64,000 nt of DNA from Pectobacterium sp013449375 (GCF_048593165.1 NZ_CP184271.1), one strand, 5' to 3'; positions 35,869 through 44,535 are shown, numbered from the stretch's first letter. Notes: a model not told the origin generated them from the sequence alone. Numbers and translations are program-made.

Positions 35869-36861
35869 ATGGGGTGGTTACAACGGTTACGCATTGATAA
35901 GTTCTTGTTGGTTTTGGTTCTGGTTGTCGTGACGGCATCGATTCTTCCTGCTCAAGGCATCGCGAAAGTTTTCTTTGAAAATCTGACAACAGCAGCGATT
36001 GCTCTGCTGTTCTTTATGCACGGCGCGAAGCTGTCGCGTGAAGCGATTACCGCAGGGATGGGACACTGGCGTTTGCATCTGGTGGTATTTGCCAGCACGT
36101 TTATTCTGTTTCCGCTGCTGGGTGTCGGTATGAGTCTATTGTCACCGGTTGTGCTGACGCCGACTTTGTATCTTGGCTTCCTCTATCTGTGTGCGCTCCC
36201 TGCGACGGTGCAATCGGCGATTGCGTATACCTCAATGGCAGGCGGCAATGTGGCGGCGGCGATCTGTAGTGCATCCGCATCCAGTATTTTAGGTGTGTTT
36301 CTTTCGCCAATTCTGGTCGGTTTACTGATGCAGACGCAGGGCGGAGAAACGGATACGCTGCATGCTATCGGTTCCATTATCATGCAGTTGATGGTGCCTT
36401 TCGTGATTGGTCATCTGTCTCGTCCGTTGATTGCGGGCTGGGTCGATCGCCACCGTAAGCTGATTAATATTACTGACCGGTCATCTATTCTTTTGGTGGT
36501 CTATGTTGCTTTCAGCGAGGCGGTTGTGCAGGGAATCTGGGGACAAATCAACGGCTGGTCATTACTCGCTGTCGTCGGTTGTTCGATGGTACTGTTAGCG
36601 ATTGTGCTGGTGGTGAATACGCTAGCCGCGCGCAAGCTGGGCTTTAACACCGCCGATGAAATCACCATTGTCTTCTGTGGGTCGAAGAAGAGCCTGGCGA
36701 ATGGGATCCCGATGGCTAACGTGCTATTTCCTGCCGCGGCTGTCGGGGCGATGGTGCTGCCGTTGATGATTTTCCACCAAATTCAACTGATGGTTTGTGC
36801 CGCTCTGGCTCAGCGTTATGCCAGACGGCTAAATAAGGAACAGGATACGTCTCGTCAGTAA
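35869..36861 (+). CDS. YfeH-like SBF-family transporter
   Basis: Polytopic membrane protein (330 aa) of the bile acid:sodium symporter-like family, similar to E. coli YfeH over its whole length: FFENLTTAAIALLFFMHGAKLSREAI, ATVQSAIAYTSMAGGNVAAAICSASASSILG and ITIVFCGSKKSLANGIPMANVLFP, the last two being the crossover motifs of the fold. Substrate unknown. The ATG at 35869 and a GTG at 35860 are both plausible; AAGG lies eight bases before the ATG. It ends at a strong GC stem and looks monocistronic. Confidence 0.9.
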   Translation: MGWLQRLRIDKFLLVLVLVVVTASILPAQGIAKVFFENLTTAAIALLFFMHGAKLSREAITAGMGHWRLHLVVFASTFILFPLLGVGMSLLSPVVLTPTLYLGFLYLCALPATVQSAIAYTSMAGGNVAAAICSASASSILGVFLSPILVGLLMQTQGGETDTLHAIGSIIMQLMVPFVIGHLSRPLIAGWVDRHRKLINITDRSSILLVVYVAFSEAVVQGIWGQINGWSLLAVVGCSMVLLAIVLVVNTLAARKLGFNTADEITIVFCGSKKSLANGIPMANVLFPAAAVGAMVLPLMIFHQIQLMVCAALAQRYARRLNKEQDTSRQ

Positions 36862-36891
36862 GCGATGTTCGGTCCCTCGCATCTTGCAAAG

Positions 36892-36925
36892 CGCCCCCGG
36901 CCTGATACAGACGGGGGCGTTGTTA
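36892..36925 (+). terminator. Terminator after the YfeH-like gene
   Basis: CGCCCCC (36892-36898) pairs with GGGGGCG (36913-36919), followed by TTGTTATTT. Confidence 0.75.
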
Positions 36926-37083
36926 TTTGTCGCTATCACTTGTCACAATCATTTGTAACTACTCGGAAATACAAGAAATAATCTATTACAGTGATAGTTT
37001 CTAAAGTTTATTACTTTTTCGATCCGTTACGTTATAACCATGTTGGCTCATCAAGATTCATTATCGATAGAGCAGGATGCAGT

Positions 37084-37105
37084 TGATGATAATTATCATT
37101 TGAGA
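37084..37105 (+). promoter_or_regulatory. Fur-box-like palindrome
   Basis: A perfect 12-base palindrome TGATAATTATCA (37087-37098) is embedded in TTGATGATAATTATCATTTG. It contains a perfect GATAAT hexamer with two imperfect neighbours, the repeated-hexamer arrangement of Fur boxes. It ends about 10 bases before the start of the small secreted protein gene, where bound Fur-Fe would block transcription. Confidence 0.75.
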
Positions 37106-37115
37106 TCGAGACAAT

Positions 37116-37574
37116 ATGTTAAAAAAAACGGTAGTAACTTTAGCAATGCTAGGGGTGTTAGCTTCCACATCCGTACAGGCTGTTCAACGTATGGATTGTG
37201 TGAAAACCGATAAAAAAGAAATTGCCTCGCTGTTTGACCGTTGGAATGCATCGCTACAGACGGGGGATGCGAAAAAGGTCGCGAAAAACTATGCACCAGA
37301 TGCGGTGCTGCTGCCGACGCTGTCCGATAAACCACGTACGACTGACGCAGAACGTATCGACTATTTTGAACATTTTTTGGCGAAAAAGCCGGTTGGCAAG
37401 ATTGATACCAGTACGATCCGTATCGGCTGCAATGACGCCGTCGATACCGGAACCTACACCTTCACGTTCGGCGATGGTAGCGTAGCCAAAGCACGTTATA
37501 CCTATACTTACGCCTGGGATGGCAAACAGTGGTTGATTACCACGCACCATTCTTCGGCGAATCCGGTCAACTGA
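37116..37574 (+). CDS. Secreted SnoaL/DUF4440-like protein (SgcJ/EcaC type)
   Basis: A 152-aa protein with a clear Sec signal peptide (MLKKTVVTLAMLGVLASTSVQA, cleavage near residue 22). The mature part resembles the NTF2-like SnoaL/DUF4440 fold: an N-terminal helix IASLFDRWNASLQTGDAKKVAKNYAPDAVLLPT and a C-terminal sheet RYTYTYAWDGKQWLITTHHSS. Members are often annotated SgcJ/EcaC family oxidoreductase, but an enzymatic role is unproven. Two cysteines (in MDCVK and IGCND) could form a periplasmic disulfide. The Fur-like palindrome just upstream suggests iron regulation. It is monocistronic with its own terminator. Confidence 0.85.
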   Translation: MLKKTVVTLAMLGVLASTSVQAVQRMDCVKTDKKEIASLFDRWNASLQTGDAKKVAKNYAPDAVLLPTLSDKPRTTDAERIDYFEHFLAKKPVGKIDTSTIRIGCNDAVDTGTYTFTFGDGSVAKARYTYTYAWDGKQWLITTHHSSANPVN

Positions 37575-37607
37575 GTTATGTAACTTATTTGTAACTATCT
37601 AATGTCA

Positions 37608-37636
37608 AACGGCTAACAAAAGTTAGCCGTTTTTTC
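37608..37636 (+). terminator. Terminator between the SnoaL-like gene and add
   Basis: A ten-base-pair perfect stem AACGGCTAAC / GTTAGCCGTT with an AAAA loop and a following T-tract. The A-tract on the other side is poor, so it works mainly on the plus strand. Confidence 0.93.
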
Positions 37637-37670
37637 GTGTGGCACTGCGTGGCTATAGCCGATCGTGCTA

Positions 37671-38684
37671 TCAGGTCGCGCTGCGTTTCCGCAGCACCTT
37701 TTCACGTAGTTGCTGCTTTTCCTGCTCGCTGATAAACGCAATGTTCAGGCCGTTTTCCTGCGCTTTGCGTGTTTCTACCGCTGTCAGGCCAGCAAGTGGT
37801 GCGGCGATCTCATATTCGTGGCGGATCTCTATGCCCTGAACTGCCGGGTCATCCGTATTGATAGTGGCGGGGATTTCATAACGCAGGAAGTGGATGAGCG
37901 GGTGCTTATCCAGAGATTCCACCGTACTGGTCTGAATGTTGGATGTCAGGCAGGATTCAATCCCGATTCCCTGTTCTGCCATGTGTGTCATCAGGCGTGG
38001 ATCGATAATGGCGGTCACGCCATGTCCGATACGCTCCGCCCCCAGATGATTAATCGCCTGCCAGATACTTTCCGGTCCGGCGGCCTCACCTGCGTGAACC
38101 GTGATGTGCCAGCCAGCATCGCGGGCCTGTCGGAAATGGGACGTGAATAACGCACCGGGGTGCCCCAACTCATCGCCAGCGAGATCGAGTGCGACGATGC
38201 GGTCACGCTGGGACAGCAGGGCGTCCAGCTCTTGTTGGCACGCCTCGGTGCCGAATGTCCGGCTCATGATGCCAATCAGACGAATGTCGGTATCGAAATC
38301 ACGACAGCCCGCTGTAATGCCGTCGATCACCGCTTCAACCACGCCAGCAACCGGAAGTTTATGGTTCATCGCCATATAGTAGGGAGAGAAACGCAGCTCG
38401 GCGTAATCTAACCCCGCTTTCACGGCATCTTCAACGTTCTCATAAGCGACGCGGCGACAGGCGTCCAGTGAACCGAGCACAGCCACGCCCCAGTCGAGTT
38501 TTTGTAAAAAGCTTACCAGATCAGGTTCATTTTTGGTGACCTGAACGTGAGGGCGAAGTGCTTCAAGATCGCGGGCAGGTAACGCGACATTGTACTGGTG
38601 TCCAAGCTCCAGAATACTCTGGGCACGGATATTGCCATCCAAATGGCGGTGGATATCCGTCAATGGCAGGTGTAGATCAATCAT
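37671..38684 (-). CDS. add: Adenosine deaminase
   Basis: Hydrolytic deaminase of (deoxy)adenosine to (deoxy)inosine; 337 aa (E. coli 333). Zinc ligands H12 and H14 lie in LTDIHRHLDGN; further motifs are ALDLAGDELG, ITVHAGEAAGPESIWQAI (zinc His), IGHGVTAI and the ATINTDDPAVQG aspartates. It is convergent with the SnoaL-like gene. The start MIDLHLPLTDIHRHL aligns exactly with the E. coli N-terminus. Confidence 0.97.
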   Translation of the reverse strand: MIDLHLPLTDIHRHLDGNIRAQSILELGHQYNVALPARDLEALRPHVQVTKNEPDLVSFLQKLDWGVAVLGSLDACRRVAYENVEDAVKAGLDYAELRFSPYYMAMNHKLPVAGVVEAVIDGITAGCRDFDTDIRLIGIMSRTFGTEACQQELDALLSQRDRIVALDLAGDELGHPGALFTSHFRQARDAGWHITVHAGEAAGPESIWQAINHLGAERIGHGVTAIIDPRLMTHMAEQGIGIESCLTSNIQTSTVESLDKHPLIHFLRYEIPATINTDDPAVQGIEIRHEYEIAAPLAGLTAVETRKAQENGLNIAFISEQEKQQLREKVLRKRSAT

Positions 38685-38805
38685 AATGTTATTGTCTGAT
38701 TACTGTTCTTCGTACGACAAAGTATAAAAAGAAATCGTGTTAAATAGCCAATTGTTACCGCTGAAATCCGAACGTTCTGAACAATCATTGAGCAAAAACA
38801 AACTG

Positions 38806-38913
38806 TTATTGCTTTTCCCGCCCCGTATCACGTGCCATTGCCACCGCCGCTATCACGGCAACAAAATAGATCGCAGCCTGATGGGCTTCCATGAAGGGTT
38901 TCAACGCGGACAT
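38806..38913 (-). CDS. Possible 35-aa membrane miniprotein or gene remnant
   Basis: A short frame encodes M-S-A-L-K-P-F-M-E-A-H-Q-A-A-I-Y-F-V-A-V and then IAAVAMARDTGREKQ. It has one hydrophobic segment (AAIYFVAVIAAVAMA) and a basic tail. GAGATGA lies about ten bases upstream of the ATG. The N-terminal pattern (FxEAHQ followed by a hydrophobic helix) resembles the first helix of some bile-acid-symporter or arsenite-efflux proteins, so it could be a decayed 5' fragment instead of a functional miniprotein. It lies between add and the ydgA terminator, on the same strand as both. Confidence 0.4.
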   Translation of the reverse strand: MSALKPFMEAHQAAIYFVAVIAAVAMARDTGREKQ

Positions 38914-38950
38914 GGTGTCATCTCGACATCAAATTGAAGAAATGGGTAGA

Positions 38951-38980
38951 AAAAACGGTGGCTGCAAGTGCGGCCACCGT
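38951..38980 (-). terminator. ydgA terminator
   Basis: On the minus strand ACGGTGGC and GCCACCGT form an eight-base-pair stem with a ten-base loop, followed by TTTTTTC. It lies 33 bases after the ydgA stop. Confidence 0.88.
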
Positions 38981-39012
38981 GTGTTTTAGCTCGTCATATT
39001 ACCGGGTATGGC

Positions 39013-40563
39013 TTACTGTGCCGGTGGCGTGACGGGTTCTTCCTGTGCGCCAGGCAGCGACTCTTCACCTTGTTCCGTTGGTACGGAGAAATAAGGAGCG
39101 ATGAAATCGGCCAGTGCTATTTTGTTGCCGTTGAAGTCAATTTGACCTTCGGAATAGTGCAGCGAGCTGGTAATCGTGTTGTCTTTGGTGACGCTCAATT
39201 GGTTCATTTGGCCGATATCCGCCATTATCTTCGCTTGTTGCTGCGCCATTTCTGTCGCCTGCTTTTGCTCTTCATCATTAGCGGGTTTTGGTCCTGCCTG
39301 TACCATTAATTCTGTCAGCATATCCAAAGGCACATTGAGCTTGGCATCGAGTTTTTTGACGGACTGACGAATGATTTTTTCTTCGTCAGATACTACGGAT
39401 TCAGCGGCTTTATCCGTGCTTTGCAAGGGATCGGTTAGATCCAGCGCCAGTGTGAACGTCCCTTCACCTTTACTGTTTTTCCAACTGATCGGGGAGATAG
39501 CAATGTTCGGGTTGCCTTTCAACAGCTGCGGAAGGTATTGCAGAACCGACATGACAACTTCGTGCTGATACGTGTCGGGATCCATGGCGGCCGGATCTTG
39601 CAACAGCTTCTGCACTTTTTCCTGATAGGCTGTGAGGAATTGCTTGGTACCCGCGCCATCAAGCTGTGAGATAGACATGCTGACGTTGCCCGAGCCCAGA
39701 TTGCGGTCACCGATGACTAACGAACCCAGCGTCACAGCCATGTTGCCCGCCAGATTTTTGTCATCTTCCGTTGCGCTACTCTTTAAAGAAAAATCGTTCA
39801 ACGTAACGGGTTCACCACCTTCTACGGTAAATGTCATCGCTTTAAGCGTCAGTGCACCATCGCCTAAATCAAGATCGAACTTGCCTTTTTGATTGATCCC
39901 CTTGATGGAGAAATCGGTGACATCCACATTCTCTGTCTGGCCCCAGGCATTTTTCCTTTCCATCTTCACGCTGCTGATGGTGGTGTCCAGCTTGCTGCTG
40001 CGCAGGTCGTGTCCGATATCCACCAAGGCTTCCGCACCGCTGAAGGAAAATTTCTGTTCTGGCGACTGGTGGTCAATCGGTGCCAGCGTAACAAGTGATT
40101 GTGTATCACCGTTGTAGGCGACGCGAGTTTCTGCCGTAAAGAACGGTTTGTCTTTAGTCAGCTCAAACCAGGCTTTGATGGCCGGCGTGTTGGCTAACTC
40201 GGTATGGACAGAAGCCATTGTTGGGATGAGGTTGAATTTCTTGAGCTGTGCCAGCGGGAACGGCCCGTGAGACACCGTTTCATTGAAGACTAATTCTTCA
40301 CCGGGAGCCAGGAACTGCGCGCCTTTTGCTGTGCCGTCTGTCTGTAAAACATAGGACAGCGTGCTGCTGAATACACCTCCCTGATAGTCGCGATAGACAA
40401 CTTTCAAGCCCGCATTCGGGTAGTTTTGCTTGAGTTTAGTATTCAGCGTATCGGTAAAACCATCAATCTGCTGAGCCAACTGCTTGCCGGTGTACCAGGA
40501 TGCGCCGGTCCAGACGGCACCCAGAGCAACAATAACGCCTACGGCGACTAACGACTTATTCAT
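39013..40563 (-). CDS. ydgA: YdgA, DUF945 family protein
   Basis: A 516-aa protein of the YdgA/YihF (DUF945) family, similar in layout to E. coli YdgA (502 aa). An N-terminal hydrophobic segment (SLVAVGVIVALGAVWTGASWYTG) acts as signal anchor; the rest is a long beta-rich domain. QIDGFTDTLN, VVYRDYQGGVFSSTLSY and ISHGP-like VSHGPFPLAQL are family landmarks. The C-terminus is acidic-proline rich (EQGEESLPGAQEEPVTPP). No biochemical role is known. It lies upstream of add and downstream of manA, close to the E. coli order. Confidence 0.92.
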   Translation of the reverse strand: MNKSLVAVGVIVALGAVWTGASWYTGKQLAQQIDGFTDTLNTKLKQNYPNAGLKVVYRDYQGGVFSSTLSYVLQTDGTAKGAQFLAPGEELVFNETVSHGPFPLAQLKKFNLIPTMASVHTELANTPAIKAWFELTKDKPFFTAETRVAYNGDTQSLVTLAPIDHQSPEQKFSFSGAEALVDIGHDLRSSKLDTTISSVKMERKNAWGQTENVDVTDFSIKGINQKGKFDLDLGDGALTLKAMTFTVEGGEPVTLNDFSLKSSATEDDKNLAGNMAVTLGSLVIGDRNLGSGNVSMSISQLDGAGTKQFLTAYQEKVQKLLQDPAAMDPDTYQHEVVMSVLQYLPQLLKGNPNIAISPISWKNSKGEGTFTLALDLTDPLQSTDKAAESVVSDEEKIIRQSVKKLDAKLNVPLDMLTELMVQAGPKPANDEEQKQATEMAQQQAKIMADIGQMNQLSVTKDNTITSSLHYSEGQIDFNGNKIALADFIAPYFSVPTEQGEESLPGAQEEPVTPPAQ

Positions 40564-40701
40564 TTTTATTCATCCTTTAGTAAAAAAATGCGCGTTTTCA
40601 ACGCGAAATGCAGGTAACTATCAAGCAATTAACCACCACGTAATTCACAACCACCGCAATGTATGACGCGATGTGCGGGGAGTGGCTGCGTGGGGAACAC
40701 G

Positions 40702-41874
40702 TTATCGGTTAAATACGCGAGCGAGACGCCCTTGTCCCTCAACTGTTATCGGTGACTCACTGGCGGATATAAAGCAGGATTCTCCCGGACGTAGCGAGAT
40801 CCGCTGCTCATTTTTTTGCAGGACGGCGTAGCCGTCAACACAAAACACAATGGCGGCACTGTCTTGGCTGAGTGGTTGCGGCTTCTGGCTCAGTTCGTGC
40901 AGCGAAAAAGCAAAATCATCAACAGGGATCGGGAAACTGAGTTCATTACCCTGTCGGCGTGGCATTGTCAGCAAGTAGTTTGCAGGCTTGGCTTCAAACA
41001 CGACATTATCCAGTAGCTCTGGAATATCAATGTATTTCGGCGTGAGCCCGGCGCGCAGCACGTTATCCGAGTTCGCCATGACTTCTAGTGCCACGCCTTT
41101 CAGATAGGCATGCGGCGTTTGAGCAAACAGAAACATGGCTTCGCCAGGCTGAAGCGTAATGACGTTAAGCAGCAGCGGGGAGAACAATCCGCTGTCATCG
41201 GAATAGTATTGTGTAATCGCGCGGATGGTCGCCCAAGGTTCGTCATTTTGGCTGTTTAACGCGGCCTTCAGTACGCCGATCGCACGTGACTTTTGCTCAC
41301 CTTCCATGCTCAATAGATTGGTGAACAGCATGGCGAGGTTCTTCGCATCGGGCTGCTGTAAAAACGCCGCGATTGACGGATGTGCGCTTGCAACTGGCTC
41401 CAGCAGGCGCACAATTTCAGACAATTCTCGGAACCCGTTCATAGCCTGAAAAGGGGTTAATGCATAGACCAGTTCCGGTTTGTGATTGGCATCTTTGTAG
41501 TTTCTTTCGGCCGCATCCAACGGGATGCCTGCTGCATTTTCTTTCGCAAAACCTTGTTCTGCGGATGTTTTACTAGGATGAACCTGAATAGAAAGCGGCT
41601 GTTCCGCGCACAATACCTTAAATAAAAAGGGCAGTTCGCCAAAACGTTGCGCAATCGTTGCGCCAAGATGCGTCGTTGCGTCTTCGGAAATGATGTCTCG
41701 GAGGTTACGGGTCTTACCTTTTTCATCAATAATCGCCGAACTACTTTTAGGATGGGCACCCATCCACAATTCCGCCATCGGTAAATTGTTAGGATTATCA
41801 ATGCCATATAGCTCGGTTAAAGCGTGTTTACTGCCCCAGGCATAGTGCTGGACGCAGTTGAGCATTTTTTGCAT
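40702..41874 (-). CDS. manA: Mannose-6-phosphate isomerase
   Basis: Zinc enzyme interconverting mannose-6-P and fructose-6-P; 390 aa (E. coli 391). Metal ligands appear in family positions: Q97 and H99 in LSIQVHPSK, E134 in HKPELVYAL and the histidine of QTPHAYLKG. MQKMLNCVQHYAWGSKHALTELYG is the conserved N-terminus. It is divergent from fumC across 240 bases. In E. coli fumA separates manA from fumC; that gene is missing here. Confidence 0.97.
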   Translation of the reverse strand: MQKMLNCVQHYAWGSKHALTELYGIDNPNNLPMAELWMGAHPKSSSAIIDEKGKTRNLRDIISEDATTHLGATIAQRFGELPFLFKVLCAEQPLSIQVHPSKTSAEQGFAKENAAGIPLDAAERNYKDANHKPELVYALTPFQAMNGFRELSEIVRLLEPVASAHPSIAAFLQQPDAKNLAMLFTNLLSMEGEQKSRAIGVLKAALNSQNDEPWATIRAITQYYSDDSGLFSPLLLNVITLQPGEAMFLFAQTPHAYLKGVALEVMANSDNVLRAGLTPKYIDIPELLDNVVFEAKPANYLLTMPRRQGNELSFPIPVDDFAFSLHELSQKPQPLSQDSAAIVFCVDGYAVLQKNEQRISLRPGESCFISASESPITVEGQGRLARVFNR

Positions 41875-42114
41875 GTCGGCTTCCTGCTATTACATTAATT
41901 GTTAATTTCTGTGATGCTGGCTGTTAATTACTTGAGTGATTATGAATACACTGCATCTTCTTCGCTTCATGGTAATGTTTTATGTAGCGCGATGCCAGAC
42001 AGTGTTAGTCGACCAATAAGCGTGATAAAGCCAGTGAGTGTTATCAGAATAGGCTCAGCGATGTGATTCGATGTCTTCTACTAGTTAATTGTGTATTTTT
42101 AAGGAGGAAAGGTA

Positions 42115-43512
42115 ATGAGCACGACGCGTAGTGAAAAAGACTCAATGGGGCCGATTGATGTTCCTGCTGAACGTTTATGGGGCGCACAAACGCAGCGGTC
42201 ACTGGAACACTTCCGTATTTCTGAAGAGAAAATGCCGCGTGCACTGATTTATGCATTGGCACAAACCAAGCGCGCAGCGGCCCGCGTCAACATGGATCTC
42301 ACACTTCTGCCTGCTGATCGGGGAAATGCGATTATTCAGGCGGCGGACGAAGTGTTAGCAGGCCAGCATGCTGGGGAATTCCCGTTAGCGATCTGGCAAA
42401 CCGGATCGGGCACGCAAAGCAACATGAATATGAACGAGGTGCTGGCTAACCGCGCCAGTGAACTACTGGGGGGGGAGCGGGGTAACAATCGGTTGGTTCA
42501 TCCCAATGATGATGTCAACAAAAGCCAAAGTTCCAATGATGTCTTTCCTACGGCGATGCATGTCGCGGCCGTGGTCGCGATCAACGAACATCTGATTCCT
42601 GAATTGAAGGCGCTACACGCCACGCTGGCGTCGAAGGCCGAGCAGTTTAAGGACATCGTCAAAATTGGCCGTACGCATTTACAGGACGCGACGCCGCTGA
42701 CGCTGGGACAGGAAATCTCTGGCTGGGCCGCGATGTTGCAGCATAATCTGAAGCATATCGAAAACAGCGTTCCGCACATTTGCGAGCTGGCGCTGGGCGG
42801 TACCGCGGTCGGTACGGGGTTGAACACACATCCTGAATATGCAGTGCGCGTGGCGGCAGAACTGGCGAAACTCACCGGCCAGCCGTTTGTAACTTCACCG
42901 AATAAATTCGAAGCGCTGGCGACCTGTGATGCACTGGTTCACGGGCACGGTGCCTTGAAGGGGCTTGCCGCGTCGTTGATGAAGATTGCCAACGATGTGC
43001 GCTGGCTGGCCTCCGGCCCACGCTGTGGTATCGGCGAATTGAGTATTCCTGAAAACGAACCGGGTAGCTCCATCATGCCTGGCAAGGTCAATCCAACCCA
43101 ATGTGAAGCGCTGACAATGTTGTGTTGTCAGGTGATGGGCAATGATGTTGCCGTGAATATCGGCGGGGCGTCCGGCAATTTTGAACTGAACGTGTATCGC
43201 CCGATGGTGATTCATAACTTCCTGCAATCGATTCGCCTGCTGGCTGATGGCATGAAGAGCTTCGATGAGCACTGTGCGGTGGGGATCGAACCGAATCGCG
43301 ATCGTATCAATCAGTTACTGAATGAATCGCTGATGCTGGTGACGGCGCTGAATACGCACATTGGTTATGACAAAGCGGCAGAAATTGCCAAAAAAGCGCA
43401 CAAAGAAGGGCTGACCTTGAAGGCCGCTGCGCTCAAACTGAACTACCTGACGGAAACGCAGTTTGATGAATGGGTTCGTCCGGAAGAGATGGTCGGTAGC
43501 CTGAAAAAGTAA
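42115..43512 (+). CDS. fumC: Fumarate hydratase class II
   Basis: Iron-independent fumarase of the aspartase/fumarase superfamily; 465 aa. It begins with the class II pattern DSMGPIDVPAERLWGAQTQRSL. The substrate-binding segments are GSGTQSNMNMNEVLANRA, HPNDDVNKSQSSNDVFPTAMH and the SS-loop GSSIMPGKVNPTQCEA; the catalytic His is in IGRTHLQDATPLTLGQE. AAGGAGG precedes the ATG. Class II enzymes resist superoxide and iron limitation, in contrast to FumA. It converges on tus. Confidence 0.97.
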   Translation: MSTTRSEKDSMGPIDVPAERLWGAQTQRSLEHFRISEEKMPRALIYALAQTKRAAARVNMDLTLLPADRGNAIIQAADEVLAGQHAGEFPLAIWQTGSGTQSNMNMNEVLANRASELLGGERGNNRLVHPNDDVNKSQSSNDVFPTAMHVAAVVAINEHLIPELKALHATLASKAEQFKDIVKIGRTHLQDATPLTLGQEISGWAAMLQHNLKHIENSVPHICELALGGTAVGTGLNTHPEYAVRVAAELAKLTGQPFVTSPNKFEALATCDALVHGHGALKGLAASLMKIANDVRWLASGPRCGIGELSIPENEPGSSIMPGKVNPTQCEALTMLCCQVMGNDVAVNIGGASGNFELNVYRPMVIHNFLQSIRLLADGMKSFDEHCAVGIEPNRDRINQLLNESLMLVTALNTHIGYDKAAEIAKKAHKEGLTLKAAALKLNYLTETQFDEWVRPEEMVGSLKK

Positions 43513-43540
43513 TGGCGTGGTAATGAGCGCGTTATCCCGC

Positions 43541-43571
43541 AGCCTGCTGGTGTTGATCAGCAGGCTTTTTT
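43541..43571 (+). terminator. fumC terminator
   Basis: A nine-base-pair perfect stem AGCCTGCTG / CAGCAGGCT with an eight-base loop is followed by TTTTT. It ends at the last base of the convergent tus gene. Confidence 0.93.
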
Positions 43572-44506
43572 CATTCTGGAGCATCGGTATACAGGTGCAA
43601 ACGCGGTATCAGCAGGCGAAGTTCGGCCGCTTTCGGTTTGTGTTTGTGCTTGATGTTATTGGCATCATAAGGATTCAGTTCGCCGATAATGGGCACGTCA
43701 CCGCCTGACTCCTGCTGGCAAAGCACAAGCAGAGGGGACGGGCAGGGATGCTGCACCTGTTTCTGCTGTTCTGGATACCACACGCGTGCGATGGGCTGCA
43801 CTTTGACCGGACGTTTGATTTTCAAAACCGAGTTTTCCGGCAGCAACAAGACAGCGTCAATTTCTTCTTCGATATGCTCAATCCACTGCGTTTTGGTATA
43901 CGGCGCCGTGTGTTTTGCTGCATTCCGACTTTTGGTTAGCTGTTCCAGCAGTTGTCCGCGCGTCATATTTTTTATGACATGCTTATTCGCCCAGCCAAAG
44001 CGGACTGACGCTGGGTTCGTTATGAGCGTTAACGACCGGTAAGCGCTAAGCGTGATCAACCCTTTCAAATGCGTGTGGACGAACTCAAAGCGCCGTTCCG
44101 GCTCCAACCCAGATTCGACGGTGATAATCTGCTCCAGTTCTTTTTTTAATGTATTAATTTCCGCGATAAGCGATTGTGCCCGCTGATATTGTGCGGCGTT
44201 TACGCCAAAACAGAGTGCGCCTGGTAAGCGAATCGCACTTTTACTGCTGAGTGTTTCTGGATAGTGGTGAATAAACAGACGCTGGAAATGTGCCAGCCCT
44301 TTATCGCGCGCTTCCTGCCCGACGTACTGTGTTACGGCGATATGCTCGATAGGGTCATGCTCCGCGCCTTTCTCCACCGGAGGAAGGGAATAGACCCGAC
44401 CAGCCAGTAGCCGATACTCGGCAAACTGTAGTTGCATTAGAGCCAGTTTCTTCTCTAATTTTTGGAAACAGCAGTTCATACGATCGATTAGCGTGTAGCG
44501 GTTCAT
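43571..44506 (-). CDS. tus: Replication terminus site-binding protein Tus
   Basis: Binds Ter sites and arrests replication forks from one direction; 311 aa (E. coli 309). Strongly conserved segments include SLPPVEKGAEHDP, ASVRFGWANKHVIKN and the DNA-contacting LKIKRPVKVQPIARVWY. The residues forming the pocket that captures the flipped cytosine are in the same numbering as E. coli: F140, H144 and G149 (RFEFVHTHLKGLITL). The ATG lies 12 bases from a Ter core, so Tus should repress itself. The neighbourhood fumC-tus is conserved in enterobacteria. Confidence 0.97.
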   Translation of the reverse strand: MNRYTLIDRMNCCFQKLEKKLALMQLQFAEYRLLAGRVYSLPPVEKGAEHDPIEHIAVTQYVGQEARDKGLAHFQRLFIHHYPETLSSKSAIRLPGALCFGVNAAQYQRAQSLIAEINTLKKELEQIITVESGLEPERRFEFVHTHLKGLITLSAYRSLTLITNPASVRFGWANKHVIKNMTRGQLLEQLTKSRNAAKHTAPYTKTQWIEHIEEEIDAVLLLPENSVLKIKRPVKVQPIARVWYPEQQKQVQHPCPSPLLVLCQQESGGDVPIIGELNPYDANNIKHKHKPKAAELRLLIPRLHLYTDAPE

Positions 44507-44518
44507 AATCTACGTCAT

Positions 44519-44535
44519 TTTAGTTACAACATACT
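44519..44535 (-). promoter_or_regulatory. Ter replication-arrest site in the tus promoter
   Basis: On the minus strand the 17 bases AGTATGTTGTAACTAAA match the Ter core consensus AGNATGTTGTAACTAAA at every position, including the G opposite the C6 that flips into Tus. Its location just upstream of tus corresponds to TerB. The orientation should block forks moving from higher to lower coordinates and let left-to-right forks pass. Confidence 0.95.
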
